This document shows, piece by piece, positions 28,747 to 40,500 of a stretch of 64,000 nucleotides of DNA. Every line of letters begins with the position of its first letter. Positions within the stretch are counted from its first letter, which is position 1. Source of the stretch: Saprospiraceae bacterium (GTDB taxonomy: Bacteria; Bacteroidota; Bacteroidia; Chitinophagales; Saprospiraceae); NCBI GenBank assembly GCA_016715985.1, contig JADJXD010000001.1, forward strand, positions 5,022,001 through 5,086,000. The letters run 5' to 3'. The notes below the pieces were generated by a model. It was given only the letters and a program-made list of their open reading frames with translations, did no database searches and had not been told where the DNA came from. Made by a program: the position numbers and the translations under genes.

Positions 28747-30423
28747 ATGAACAGGAATAATAAAGTTTTCATTGTATTGAGTTTTTTTCCATATTTCTTT
28801 TGCCAAGCTCAAAATATTAACCCTGAATTAATTTGGGCTACTTACTATGGTAGTTCAATGAATGATTTTACACAAAAAATATTACAAGATAGTGAAAGGA
28901 GCCTCATAGTACTTTCTTATATAGGAGGTGCAGATGCACCAACAACTCAAAACATTCATCAAGGATCGTTTGGTGGTATTTTTGATGTTATGCTGACTAA
29001 GTTTGATGTAGAAGGCAAATTAATGTGGTCAACCTATTTTGGTGGTGAAAATTCTGATTTCGCACCTTTTTTTACTTTAGATCATAATAATAATATTATT
29101 GTAGCGGGTGTCACAGGTAGTGTAAATCAGATAACCACTCCAAATGCAATTCAAACTGAATTGATGGGTGATGTTGATGGGTTTATCGTTAAATTTAATA
29201 AAGACGGTCAGGTCTTATGGTCCACATATTTTGGAGGTTCCGAAGATGACAGAATAGAAAATATAACAGTAGATTCTTTAGGCCAAATATATGTTGTCGG
29301 ATCTACTTATTCGAAGGATTTACATGTAACTGAATCCTGCCATCAAAACATTAATGCCGGAAAATCAGATGGATTCATAGCTAAGTTAACAACAGACGGA
29401 CAATTATTATGGTCATCGTATTACGGAGGAGATGAAGATGATGTATTTTATGGGTTAAGTTTGGATAAAGATCAAAATTTAATAGTTACAGGTAGTACTT
29501 TTAGTACAAACAATATTGCTACTGAAGGTTCTTATGATGATTCTTATAATGGAAGTGGGGATGGTTTTATGGTTAAATTGAATTCAAAAGGAGAAAGAAT
29601 TTGGGGGAGTTATTTTGGGGGTACAAAATTGGATAATTTATATTTGGTTGAATTTGATGAATTTCAAAATTTTTATTTAGTAGGTCAAACGAACTCATCA
29701 AACTTAGGTACAAATGGTTCATTATCAGCCGGTCTCAATGGTAAAGAAGATGTAATTTTAATAAAATTTAATATAAACCAAAAAAAGGAATGGGCTACCT
29801 ATTTGGGCGGATCTGAGTGGGATGATATTTTTTCTATAAGTATAGAGACAAATGGCGATTTGATTCTTAGCATTCGAACAGCTAGTCATGATTTTCCAGT
29901 AACAGAATATACTTTTAATGAATACCATAATGGCGGAGAATCAGACGGTGCTTTCATAAAACTTGATCCAAATGGTAAGTTAATATGGTCAACATTTTTT
30001 GGAGGCAACAAGCATGATAGAGGTACAGATATGATTTTTGGACTGGATGGGTACCTTTATGGCTGTTTGATTACAAATAGTCAGGATTTGGCAACAAGCG
30101 GAGCTTATCAAATAGTTGCAAATGAGTATGATTGTTTTGTTTTCAAGATGAAAGATGCCACTATTGTAAATACCAAAGAATTAGAAAAATGGCCGGCTTT
30201 GAGTGTTTTTCCAAATCCGACTACATCACATATTCAAATCCCTAATCCAAATTTAGATAAAAGGAATATCATCATCTACAATGCAATGGGAGAGATGCAA
30301 AGAAGATACCTATTCACTGCAGAAACAGATTTTGACATTTCATCTTTGCCAAATGGGCCATATTATCTCATTTCAGAAAATGGCAATTTTAAATCAGTGG
30401 CTAAAATTATAAAAATAGATTAG
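28747..30423 (+). CDS. Secreted SBBP-repeat beta-propeller protein with T9SS sorting domain (paralogue 3)
   Basis: 558 aa. Signal peptide ends FCQAQ. The propeller body is diverged from paralogues 1 and 2 (LIWATYYGSSMNDF, WSTYFGGENSD, WSSYYGGDEDD), but the type A T9SS sorting domain from MKDATIVNTKELEKW onward is nearly the same as in paralogue 2. It is 60 nt after paralogue 2, so the two are likely cotranscribed, and 79 nt before the SusC-like gene. Confidence 0.9.
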   Translation: MNRNNKVFIVLSFFPYFFCQAQNINPELIWATYYGSSMNDFTQKILQDSERSLIVLSYIGGADAPTTQNIHQGSFGGIFDVMLTKFDVEGKLMWSTYFGGENSDFAPFFTLDHNNNIIVAGVTGSVNQITTPNAIQTELMGDVDGFIVKFNKDGQVLWSTYFGGSEDDRIENITVDSLGQIYVVGSTYSKDLHVTESCHQNINAGKSDGFIAKLTTDGQLLWSSYYGGDEDDVFYGLSLDKDQNLIVTGSTFSTNNIATEGSYDDSYNGSGDGFMVKLNSKGERIWGSYFGGTKLDNLYLVEFDEFQNFYLVGQTNSSNLGTNGSLSAGLNGKEDVILIKFNINQKKEWATYLGGSEWDDIFSISIETNGDLILSIRTASHDFPVTEYTFNEYHNGGESDGAFIKLDPNGKLIWSTFFGGNKHDRGTDMIFGLDGYLYGCLITNSQDLATSGAYQIVANEYDCFVFKMKDATIVNTKELEKWPALSVFPNPTTSHIQIPNPNLDKRNIIIYNAMGEMQRRYLFTAETDFDISSLPNGPYYLISENGNFKSVAKIIKID

Positions 30424-30502
30424 TATTATATTTACTAAAGTTATACTTTGAAAAGTTCAACACATCTAAGAAAAACCAATTTTTTAATCAACAAAACAAT
30501 TA

Positions 30503-33500
30503 ATGATGAAACAAATCTTCTTATTACTGGCTTTCATGCTGGTAAGTTTTACTTACATCGTGGCTCAAAAATCGGTCACGGGTACCGTTACAGGACAGGA
30601 TGGTCAGCCCATTATTGGAGCTAATATTTTAGGGATAGGTGACACACATGTTGGTACTATCACTGACATTGATGGTAAGTTTGTTCTGAAGTTGCCTTCC
30701 GGTATTCAATCAATTCGAATTACTTATACCGGATATTTACCAAAAGATATATTACTTACCAATGATGTAAGTGATATAAAAGTAGTATTGGAAGAATATT
30801 CGGTTTTGCTCTCTGAAATAATGGTAATTGGTTATGGAAGCACCAGTAAAAAAAGAATGACAGATAATGTTGCAAAATTAACATCGGACGATATTTCCAA
30901 TATTGCAGTATCCAATTTCCAAAGTACTATGTCGGGTAAAGCTGCCGGAGTAAGAATCAATCAAACCAATGGTAAAGTCGATGGGGGAATCAATATCAGA
31001 ATACGGGGCGCATCCAGTATCAGTGCAGGCAGTGAGCCACTTTATGTTATCGACGGTATGCCGCTCATCAATGTGAATGAATCCAGTAATGGTGCACCTA
31101 TGAATCCGCTTTTATCACTTAGTCCTTCAGAAATAGAATCTATCGACATACTCAAAGATGCAAGTTCTGCTGCTATTTACGGTGCAAGAGGAGCCAATGG
31201 GGTAGTGCTGATTACAACCAAAAAAGGTAAGCCCGGGAAAACAAATGTATCACTAAATGTATCTTCCGGTATCAGTTCGCCGACTCACCTTGTAAGTTGG
31301 CTTAATGCGGCAGAATATAAGGAGCTTTTTACAGAAGCAGCCATCAATTCTTTTGGGGAAGAAGATGGATTAGCGGAGGTAGAAGGCTTATTTGACTATG
31401 TGGCCAATGGAACAGATTGGCGAAATGGGGCAGTTGATACCGACTGGAACAAGTTGGCATTCAGGGACGGTAGTCAGTCAGATGTTGATTTATCTTTGTC
31501 AGGCGGAGATTCCAAAACCCAATACTTTTTTGGCGGTGCAGTCAATAAGACCAAAGGTATCCTTTTGGGTAATGATTTACAAAGATTGAGCGCCAGAATG
31601 AATATAAAACACAACCTGAATAGTAAATTTAATGCAGGTATGAATCTGGGTGTATCTAAAACAATTATTGAAAGAGTGGCCAATGATAACGCCTTTACTA
31701 CACCTCTGCAGGCAGTTGCTCAATCTCCCCTTTCTCCTGCATATAATGAAGATGGTACACCTAATACAAATACCCTTTATGCCAATTTTTTGCTTGAAGA
31801 CAGATATGCTAATTACACCACTAATCTTAGACGAATCACGGGTAAAATATTTGCAGAATACAATTTTATAGAAAATTTGAAATTTAATTCTGATTTAGGT
31901 TATGATTTCAGCCATCAAACGGAAGATGAGTATCGAGGTTCATTGACACCTTTTATGTCCACCAATGGATATGGATTCAATTCCAATGCAAAATCAGAAA
32001 ATTATATCTGGTCCAATTATGTTACTTTTAATAAGGAGTTAAGTGAATCATCTTTACTAAATGTAGTTGTTGGTCAGGAGTTTAATAATTCGGATCGAAC
32101 ATTTAATAGTGTGACAGGAACACAGTTTCCTTCGGATGATTTCCAATCTATTTCAAGTGCTGCGGAGATAACTGCGGGTGCCGGTAGTGATAGCCGATAC
32201 AATTTTTTATCTTATTTTTCCAGAGTTTCATTGATGCTTCAAGACAAATATTTTGTAAAAGCCAGTATCAGAAGAGACGGTTCTTCACGATTTGGAGTGA
32301 ACCAAAGGTATGGTATATTTCCGGCTATTTCTGCCGGATGGATAGTTTCTGAAGAATCATTTTTGAAGGACTCCGGGACACTTTCATTTTTAAAAATAAG
32401 AGGTAGCTATGGACAATTGGGTAATTCGGAGATCGGTAATTTTGCATCCAAAACACTTTATAATGGTGTTTCCTATAATAAAATTTCAGGTATAAGATTA
32501 ACTCAACCCGGCAATAATGACTTGACTTGGGAGAAAAGCAAACAATTGGATTTAGGCGTAGAGTTTGGTTTATTTAAGGATAGGATTTTTGGAGAAATTG
32601 ACTTTTATACCAAAAACACAGATGGGCTTTTATTCAGAGTACCCCTTCCGGGAAGTTCCGGACAGACAGAAATCAATAAAAATATCGGCTCACTTGAAAG
32701 TAAAGGAGTGGAATTTGTCTTAAATACAAAAAATATTGTGGGTGAAAATTTGCAATGGACTACCAACCTGAATCTGGCAAATAATGTCAATAATATTATT
32801 TCGTTGCCAAATAATAATGCAGATATCATCAATGATGTAAACATCAATAGAATTGGCGAAGCAGTTTCATCTTTTTACCTTGCCGAATTTGCAGGTGCAG
32901 ATCCTAATACAGGCGATGCCTTGTACTACACTGACGGAGAAGGTACAGAAACGACAGCCGATTATTCACAAGCCAATAGAGTGATCGCCGGCAATCCGCA
33001 ACCCACATGGATTGCGGGTCTTACCAATGAAGTTTCTTACAAAGGTTTAGCCCTTAGTTTTACATTTGTTGGCGAGTGGGGAGCGAGTATCTATAACGGA
33101 GGCGGACTATACCAATCTTCAAGTGCAGATTTTTTTGACAATCAAACCAGAGACCAACTCAACAGGTGGCAAAAACCAGGTGATGTGACTGAAGTACCAC
33201 AAGCTAGATTGTATGGTCAAAACGGGACTGCACCTTCCACAAGATATCTTCAGAAAGCAGATTTCATAAGACTAAGAAATATAATGTTGAGTTATACTAT
33301 ACCTTCAACAATCATGAGCAAGGTCAAAATCAGTAGTGCCCGAGTTTATCTTTCAGGGGTCAATTTGCTCACGTTTACGAATTTTACAGGTTACGACCCT
33401 GAGTCAAGATTTGATGATGGCGGAAGTGGATTTGATAGTGGCAGCAATTTCTATTCCGCCCCGCAAGCCAAAACAACATCTTTAGGAATAAATATCAATT

Positions 33501-33505
33501 TTTAA
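30503..33505 (+). CDS. SusC/RagA-family TonB-linked outer-membrane protein
   Basis: 1000 aa. Signal peptide (ending YIVAQ), carboxypeptidase-like domain (VTGTVTGQDGQPIIGANI, about 23-105), TonB-box-like SEIMVIGYG. The plug has the SusC signatures IRIRGASSISAGSEPLYVIDG and ILKDASSAAIYGARGANGVVLITTKKGK. The long barrel ends TSLGININF. It forms the transport channel of a Sus-type complex with the SusD-like lipoprotein 19 nt downstream. No glycoside hydrolase is adjacent, so the substrate (glycan or peptide) is unknown. Confidence 0.95.
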   Translation: MMKQIFLLLAFMLVSFTYIVAQKSVTGTVTGQDGQPIIGANILGIGDTHVGTITDIDGKFVLKLPSGIQSIRITYTGYLPKDILLTNDVSDIKVVLEEYSVLLSEIMVIGYGSTSKKRMTDNVAKLTSDDISNIAVSNFQSTMSGKAAGVRINQTNGKVDGGINIRIRGASSISAGSEPLYVIDGMPLINVNESSNGAPMNPLLSLSPSEIESIDILKDASSAAIYGARGANGVVLITTKKGKPGKTNVSLNVSSGISSPTHLVSWLNAAEYKELFTEAAINSFGEEDGLAEVEGLFDYVANGTDWRNGAVDTDWNKLAFRDGSQSDVDLSLSGGDSKTQYFFGGAVNKTKGILLGNDLQRLSARMNIKHNLNSKFNAGMNLGVSKTIIERVANDNAFTTPLQAVAQSPLSPAYNEDGTPNTNTLYANFLLEDRYANYTTNLRRITGKIFAEYNFIENLKFNSDLGYDFSHQTEDEYRGSLTPFMSTNGYGFNSNAKSENYIWSNYVTFNKELSESSLLNVVVGQEFNNSDRTFNSVTGTQFPSDDFQSISSAAEITAGAGSDSRYNFLSYFSRVSLMLQDKYFVKASIRRDGSSRFGVNQRYGIFPAISAGWIVSEESFLKDSGTLSFLKIRGSYGQLGNSEIGNFASKTLYNGVSYNKISGIRLTQPGNNDLTWEKSKQLDLGVEFGLFKDRIFGEIDFYTKNTDGLLFRVPLPGSSGQTEINKNIGSLESKGVEFVLNTKNIVGENLQWTTNLNLANNVNNIISLPNNNADIINDVNINRIGEAVSSFYLAEFAGADPNTGDALYYTDGEGTETTADYSQANRVIAGNPQPTWIAGLTNEVSYKGLALSFTFVGEWGASIYNGGGLYQSSSADFFDNQTRDQLNRWQKPGDVTEVPQARLYGQNGTAPSTRYLQKADFIRLRNIMLSYTIPSTIMSKVKISSARVYLSGVNLLTFTNFTGYDPESRFDDGGSGFDSGSNFYSAPQAKTTSLGININF

Positions 33506-33524
33506 AATACAAAATAGCTAAAAA

Positions 33525-34850
33525 ATGAAAAATTTAATCATTTATATATTTTTAACCATTGGTTTAACTCTATTTTTATCTTGTGCTGACCAATTGGAGA
33601 TAGAACCTACACTTTCTATTTCGGATACTGCTGCACTCACATCTGAAGAAAATGTGAAAAAATTGCTGATAGGTACCTATCAGATTGAGGGCAGCAGGAA
33701 CTCTCATGGAGGGTACATTCAGATTTTTTCGGATTTATTGGGTATTGATGACCAGGTTTCCTGGAATGGCACTTTTAGTGAGCCCAGAGAGGCACTTACC
33801 AAAACGATGTTTGCTACTAATTTCATTGTCCGGACTGTGTGGAGCAATCAGTACACTATCATCAATCAAAGCAATCTTGTACTGGATAATCTGCACATAA
33901 TTACCGATGAAGGTGAAAAGGAACGTGTAGAAGGTGAAGCCCGATTTTTGAGGGCATTTCATTATTTTGAGTTGGTTCGGTTATTTGGTAATGAACAAAA
34001 AGGAGTGCCGATAAGATTAAATGCAATTGCCGATTTTGGTGGTGATTTGACTATTAAAAGGAATACCACATCAGAAGTGTATAGCTTGATTTTGGATGAC
34101 ATTAATACAGCTATCTCTTTGCTTCCGGAAGAAAATGGTGTGTATGCAAATAAATATGCAGCATTAGCACTTTTAGCCAGAGTCCAGTTATACTTAGGCA
34201 ATTATAAAGCTGCAGGTGATGCAGCTCATGAAGTAATTTCTGATAGTGGGAATTCCTTAGCTTCGACTTATTCAAACGCCTTTAATAATGATGCCAATGG
34301 TCCTGAAGATATTTATGCCATGCAGGTAACTGCCCAAAGTGGCGAAAATCAAATGATACAAATGTATGCATCTCAGGGAAACGGTGGAAGAGGGGGTGAC
34401 ATATCCATCAATCAAAGTTATCTGGATATTTTTGATGATCCAAATGATGTAAGAGCTTCGTTTTATTACGAAAATGAAAGGGGAGACCTTTTAACCAATA
34501 AATATATCAACCAATTTGGCAATGTTCCGATATTCAGGCTGGCAGAGATGATATTGATTCGGGCAGAAAGCAATCAAAGGCTGAATACATCTACGGGGGC
34601 TGCACCACTTGAAGACATAAACGCACTAAGAGAGAGAAGTGTCGCCACACCCTTGACGACTGTAAATCTGGATGACATTCTCATAGAAAGACAACGAGAG
34701 CTTGCATTCGAAGGCTTTGCCATTTACGACATCAAGCGCACGCAATCCTCCGTAACAGGTCTGCCATACAATAGTCCAAAACTAGTGATGCCTATCCCGC
34801 AATCCGAGATGGATGCCAATAGTCTTATGGAGCAAAATGAAGGATATTGA
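33525..34850 (+). CDS. SusD/RagB-family surface lipoprotein
   Basis: 441 aa. Lipoprotein signal with lipobox LFLSC (Cys about residue 20) followed by acidic residues (ADQLEIEP), consistent with export to the surface. SusD fold: N-terminal TPR-like helices (EGEARFLRAFHYFELVRLFG, AALALLARVQLYLGNYKAAGDAA), C-terminal part with FRLAEMILIRAESNQRL, INALRERS, ERQRELAFEGFAIYDIKR and the end MPIPQSEMDAN. It caps the SusC channel and binds the substrate. Slightly short for the family. Confidence 0.95.
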   Translation: MKNLIIYIFLTIGLTLFLSCADQLEIEPTLSISDTAALTSEENVKKLLIGTYQIEGSRNSHGGYIQIFSDLLGIDDQVSWNGTFSEPREALTKTMFATNFIVRTVWSNQYTIINQSNLVLDNLHIITDEGEKERVEGEARFLRAFHYFELVRLFGNEQKGVPIRLNAIADFGGDLTIKRNTTSEVYSLILDDINTAISLLPEENGVYANKYAALALLARVQLYLGNYKAAGDAAHEVISDSGNSLASTYSNAFNNDANGPEDIYAMQVTAQSGENQMIQMYASQGNGGRGGDISINQSYLDIFDDPNDVRASFYYENERGDLLTNKYINQFGNVPIFRLAEMILIRAESNQRLNTSTGAAPLEDINALRERSVATPLTTVNLDDILIERQRELAFEGFAIYDIKRTQSSVTGLPYNSPKLVMPIPQSEMDANSLMEQNEGY

Positions 34851-34919
34851 TTTTTATGATAGAACATTTAATCAATTCTATCTTTTTAAGAATTTTTGTA
34901 ATAATTTAAAAATAATCCA

Positions 34920-35462
34920 ATGTCAAAGAATATTATTTCAATACTTATTACCATTGCTTTAACATCTTTAGCAGTTTATTTAATTTCAAAAGCTTACTTC
35001 ACTAAAGAGGTCACAGGAATTAGAACTATGTTCCAGTCTTGCACGGATAAATGCGATTTATTGCCTTATGCAATTTATGAAGAAAAGCTTGCAGCTTTTA
35101 ATATTTGTAAAGAAAAGAATGATTCGCTAAGAGCTTTATTAAAAGATTGTTCACACATCTATGATGAAGAAGCCAGAGAGAGATGCGAAGAAAAAAACAA
35201 TCAAATTATGGCTCAAGTTATGGTTTGTTATTTGCCTATTCCACCCAGATATCAAGAGTATTTAGAGTGCTTAGAATCAAATGCAGCTATTCGTGGAAAA
35301 CTTCGTCAATGTCTTCCATATAAACCTAATTATGAAAAATGTTTGGAAGAAAATGAGATTCTGAGAAGTCAATTGGTTAATTGTGATTCCATTTTATTAG
35401 TAGCTGAGATAGAATATAGAAAATGTAAGGGAAAATGTGAGAATTTGATAACATTATATTGA
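34920..35462 (+). CDS. Small membrane-anchored Cys-rich protein, unknown
   Basis: 180 aa. One N-terminal membrane segment (about residues 5-25), then a soluble, charged, mostly helical part with about a dozen cysteines spaced along it (SCTDKCD, NICKEKND, KDCSHIY, RCEEKNN, ECLESNA, QCLPYKPNYEKCLEEN, KCKGKC). Repeating C-x-E-x-N/K patterns suggest short degenerate helical repeats joined by disulfides in the periplasm. I do not recognise the family. It lies 69 nt after susD and 91 nt before the giant repeat gene. Confidence 0.6.
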   Translation: MSKNIISILITIALTSLAVYLISKAYFTKEVTGIRTMFQSCTDKCDLLPYAIYEEKLAAFNICKEKNDSLRALLKDCSHIYDEEARERCEEKNNQIMAQVMVCYLPIPPRYQEYLECLESNAAIRGKLRQCLPYKPNYEKCLEENEILRSQLVNCDSILLVAEIEYRKCKGKCENLITLY

Positions 35463-35553
35463 CAAAAAAGCTAATATTATTGAATTCTATTCAGATGAAA
35501 TTTTCACAAATAATTATTTCAATACAATTCGTAACCATAAAAAACTAAAAATC

Positions 35554-36438
35554 ATGATTAGAATTATTATAATCCTGATATTTATAGGGAATTATTTCTT
35601 TTCAGATATTAATGCTGCAACCGTAGAAAGCTTATCGTCTGGTAGCTGGAACATAACATCTACATGGGTGGGTGGTGTGATACCTTCAGTAAATGATGAT
35701 GTAATTATTAAGAGTGGACATTCAGTAACTTTGTTAGATAATAGAAGCTGTATATCATTAACCATAGAAAATGATGCTACTTTTATTCATAATGGTACTC
35801 TCACACAGTCTGGCAATGTTAATAATTTAGGTACTATCAGTTGGTCAACCGGGATATTTAGTGGAACAGGAGTAATCATTAATAATGGCACATTGATAAT
35901 AACTAGTAATTTTCAACCACACAATACAGCTTCCAATATCATTAATAATGGTACTATTAACTGGAATGAAGGACAATTAGATGGAGGTATAGGAGGTCAA
36001 GTATTGACAAACACGGGTACTCTCAATCTGAATTCGAGTGGAAATACACTAGGTATGTCTGTTGTCAATACAGGAACAATTACGAGGGGCACTCCCGGCT
36101 CTGTAAGCTTTTCACAACCGGTGGACAACCAAGTAAGTGGAATAATTACTATACCAAGTGGCGTAACTTTTAGTTTTGACACAGGTAGCACTATCACGCA
36201 AAGTGGGACTTTTACGGTAGATGGTAGTTTGAATTTCAGTGCAACCGGGACACATATAATAAATACGGTAAACAGTTTTTCAGGAACCGGAACGATAAAT
36301 ATTATAAATTCTCCTACATTCAATGGAAGCGTGGGGTGGCAACCAATTATTCCAGTAGTAAATCACGCTGGCACCTTATCCTGGTTCTGCAGTTTTGACC
36401 ATAGATGTAGGAACTGTATGGAATTGGTCAACTGGTAA
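35554..36438 (+). CDS. N-terminal piece of the giant repeat protein (interrupted by a 1-base insertion)
   Basis: 294 codons open. Signal peptide (MIRIIIILIFIGNYFFSDINA), a G8-like segment (SGSWNITSTWVGGVIPSVNDDVIIKSGHSVTL, described as a landmark), then the first copy of the 194-aa repeat. It ends out of frame at WFCSFDHRCRNC. Copies 2 and 3 of the repeat read ACCTTATCTGG where this copy reads ACCTTATCCTGG (extra C at 36380-36381). The spacing of copy 1 to copy 2 is 583 bp against 582 bp for copy 2 to copy 3, which confirms the extra base. Removing it joins this frame to 36395-44257. Either a real disruption or an assembly error. Confidence 0.8.
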   Translation: MIRIIIILIFIGNYFFSDINAATVESLSSGSWNITSTWVGGVIPSVNDDVIIKSGHSVTLLDNRSCISLTIENDATFIHNGTLTQSGNVNNLGTISWSTGIFSGTGVIINNGTLIITSNFQPHNTASNIINNGTINWNEGQLDGGIGGQVLTNTGTLNLNSSGNTLGMSVVNTGTITRGTPGSVSFSQPVDNQVSGIITIPSGVTFSFDTGSTITQSGTFTVDGSLNFSATGTHIINTVNSFSGTGTINIINSPTFNGSVGWQPIIPVVNHAGTLSWFCSFDHRCRNCMELVNW

Positions 36439-37530
36439 TTTTACATTATCCAATCCAATCACTAACAATGGAACAATGAACTTAACCAGTAATTTCCAAC
36501 CACACAATACTGCTTCCAACTTCATCAACAATGGCACGATTAACTGGAATGAAGGACAATTAGATGGAGGTATAGGAGGTCAAGTATTGACAAACACAGG
36601 TACTCTCAATCTGAATTCGAGTGGAAATATACTAGGTATGTCCGTTGTCAATACAGGAACAATTACGAGGGGCACTCCCGGCTCTGTAAGCTTTTCACAA
36701 ACGGTGGACAACCAAGTAAGTGGAATATTTACTATACCAAATGGCGTAACTTTTAGTTTTGACACAGGTAGCACTATCACGCAAAGTGGGACTTTTACGG
36801 TAGATGGTAGTTTGAATTTCAGTGCAACCGGGACACATATAATAAATACGGTAAACAGTTTTTCAGGAACCGGCACGATAAATATTATAAATTCTCCTAC
36901 ATTCAATGGAAGCGTGGGGTGGCAACCAATTATTCCAGTAGTAAATCACGCTGGCACCTTATCTGGTTCTGCAGTTTTGACCATAGATGTAGGAACTGTA
37001 TGGAATTGGTCAACTGGTAATTTTACATTATCCAATCCAATCACTAACAATGGAACAATGAACTTAACCAGTAATTTCCAACCACACAATACTGCTTCCA
37101 ACTTCATCAACAATGGCACGATTAACTGGAATGAAGGACAATTAGATGGAGGTATAGGAGGTCAAGTATTGACAAACACAGGTACTCTCAATCTGAATTC
37201 GAGTGGAAATATACTAGGTATGTCCGTTGTCAATACAGGAACAATTACGAGGGGCACTCCCGGCTCTGTAAGCTTTTCACAAACGGTGGACAACCAAGTA
37301 AGTGGAATATTTACTATACCAAATGGCGTAACTTTTAGTTTTGACACAGGTAGCACTATCACGCAAAGTGGGACTTTTACGGTAGATGGTAGTTTGAATT
37401 TCAGTGCAACCGGGACACATATAATAAATACGGTAAACAGTTTTTCAGGAACCGGCACGATAAATATTATAAATTCTCCTACATTCAATGGAAGCGTGGG
37501 GTGGCAACCAATTATTCCAGTAGTAAATCA
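35914..37530 (+). repeat. 582-bp tandem repeat, about 2.8 near-identical copies inside the giant gene
   Basis: Equivalent points lie at 35914, 36497 and 37079. Copies 2 and 3 appear identical over long stretches; copy 1 differs at few positions plus one inserted C. A diverged fourth copy follows to about 38200. Such identity indicates recent duplication or concerted evolution, and also makes misassembly possible. Confidence 0.9.
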
Positions 37531-40500
37531 CTCCGGTACTCTAGCGGGTAATGTGTCTTTGATCATAAATCCCGCCACTACTTGGAATTGGTCAACTGGA
37601 AACTTTACATTATCCAATCCAATCACCAATAATGGTACAATGATATTAATAGGGAGTAGTCAACACCATAATACAGCTTCCAATATCATTAATAATGGTA
37701 CTATTAACTGGAATGAAGGCCACTTAGATCAAGGTGTAGGAGGTCAAGTTTTAACTAATAATGGAACCTTAAATCTTAATTCTACTGGATTTTCACTAGG
37801 TATGCAAATAATCAACACAGGTACTATAACAAGAACAACAGCAACAGGAGGGATAAATTTTACACAGTCAATAGATAATCAAGTGGGAGGAACGATAATC
37901 ATTCCTTCCAATGTTACCTTCACATTTGGAACTGGAAGTTCGCTTACGCAAAGTGGAACAATTACTGTGGATGGTACTTTATCTTACGGTGCTATTTCAG
38001 TCACACAAAATGCATTAATCAATCTAAATGGTACTTGTAATATTACAGCTGGAACCCATAATTTTGGTACAAATGGCGGATTTACAGGATCGGGAACTTT
38101 GTCGGCGACTGGTGGCACTATCAACTTTAATTCAGGAAGTACTCATTCAGGAAGTCTATCAATAATTGGAGCAATTTTTAATGATAATATTGGATTGTCA
38201 TTGGTAAATGTATCCCTTTCAACCAATGGCACTTACGGCGGCACAGGCAATGGGATAGTTAATGGTACTTTTTCATGGACTCAGGGAACAATCTCAGGTA
38301 GTAATTTATTGACAGTAAATGGCACAGGTTCCGCCACAACGACCAGTGCTAAAACATTATCAGGTAGTAAGGAACTAAGAATTGCTGGATCTGTCACTTT
38401 CACCAATACACCTTTGAGCATGTCTGGAACAGCGAAGTTGTCTGTTGAATCTGGTGGTACACTCACATGGGATGTTAATACAAGTAGTAATACAGTAAGT
38501 GGTGCAGCCACAAATATAGTGGAAGTAAAAAGTGGTGGTACTTTTATAAAATCCGGAGCAAATCTATTGGAAATCAATGCAAAAATGGATATGAATAATG
38601 GTTCCATTCAGGTGCTGGGGGGCATACTTCGATCAAGCGGAGACGGATCACCAAGGACAATAACCAATGGTACTATATCTATTGACGCTACAGGTACGAT
38701 GCAGTTTTCAAGATTAAACGTAAATATAATACACAATTTAACAGGAACCGTAATTAGTGGAAGTGGCAAACTTGAAGTTAGTAATTCAGCAACCGCCAAC
38801 TTCGAAAGTGGTACACAAATCAATATATCAGGTACTATTTCAGCAACAAGTTCGGGTATAGCACATATCAAAACGGGAGTCACCGTAACACTAACACCTA
38901 ATATACAAATAAATTCCGGTACCATCACGGACGATGTTGGCATTACATCTAATGATTTTACACTTTCCACCAATGGCACTTACGGGGGCTCAGGGAATGG
39001 GATAATCAATGGCTCTTTTTCATGGACTCAGGGGACAATCACAGGTAGTAACCTACTGACTGTAAATGGTGCAGGTTCTGTAACTTCACTTAGCTCAAAA
39101 ACATTATCCGGTAGTAAAGATTTAAGAATTGCCGGAACAACTACTTTCACCAATACGCCATTATCCATGTCAGGTACGGCAAAATTATCAGTAGAATCTG
39201 GTAGTACACTCACTTGGGATGCCACAAGTAGTAATACAGTAAGTGGTGCAGCCACAAATATAGTGGAAGTAAAAAGTGGTGGTACTTTTATAAAATCCGG
39301 AGCAAATCTATTGGAAATCAATGCAAGAATGGATATGAATAATGGTTCCATTCAGGTGCTGGAGGGCATACTTCGATCAAGCGGAGACGGATCACCAAGG
39401 ACAATAACCAATGGTACTATATCTATTGACGCTACAGGTACGATGCAGTTTTCAAGATTAAACGTAAATATAATACACAATATAATAGGAACCGTAATTA
39501 GTGGTAGTGGCAAACTTGAAGTTAGTAATTCAGCAACCGCCAACTTCGAAAGTGGCACACAAATCAATATATCAGGTACTATTGCTGCAACTAGTTCGGG
39601 TATAGCAAATATCAAAACGGGAGTCACCGTAACACTTACACCTAATATACAAATAAATTCCGGTATCATTACGGACGATGTTGGCATTACATCTAATGAT
39701 TTTACACTTTCAACGAATGGCACTTACGGGGGCTCTGGTAATGGAATTATAAATGGCACTTTTTCATGGTCTCAGGGGACAATTACAGGTAGTAACCTAC
39801 TGACCGTAAATGGTGCAGGTTCTGTAACTACACTAAGCTCAAAAACATTATCTGGCAGTAAAGAATTAAGAATTGCTGGATCTGTCACTTTCACCAATAC
39901 ACCTTTGAGTATGTCTGGAACAGCGAAGTTGTCTGTTGAAATTGGTGGTACACTCACATGGGATGTCACCACAAGCAGTAATACTGTAAGCGGCACAGCC
40001 ACAAATGTAGTGGAAGTAAAAAGTGGTGGTACTTTTATAAAATCCGGAGCAAATCTATTGGAAATCAATGCAAAAATGGATATGAATAATGGTTCCATTC
40101 AGGTGCTGGGGGGCATACTTCGATCAAGCGGAGACGGATCACCAAGGACAATAACCAATGGTACTATATCTATTGACGCTACAGGTACGATGCAGTTTTC
40201 AAGATTAAACGTAAATATATTACACAATATAATAGGAACCGTAATTAGTGGTAGTGGCAAACTTGAAGTTAGTAATTCAGCAACCGCCAACTTCGAAAGT
40301 GGCACACAAATCAATATATCAGGTACTATTGCTGCAACTAGTTCGGGTATAGCAAATATCAAAACGGGAGTCACCGTAACACTTACACCTAATATACAAA
40401 TAAATTCCGGTACCATTACGGACGATGTTGGCATTACATCTAATGATTTTACACTTTCAACCAATGGCACTTACGGGGGCTCTGGTAATGGAATTATAAA

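Noticed and set aside
36395..36440. Separate start for the 2,620-codon frame
   Set aside because: The only start is a TTG in the middle of a repeat; comparison with copies 2 and 3 shows a one-base insertion instead.
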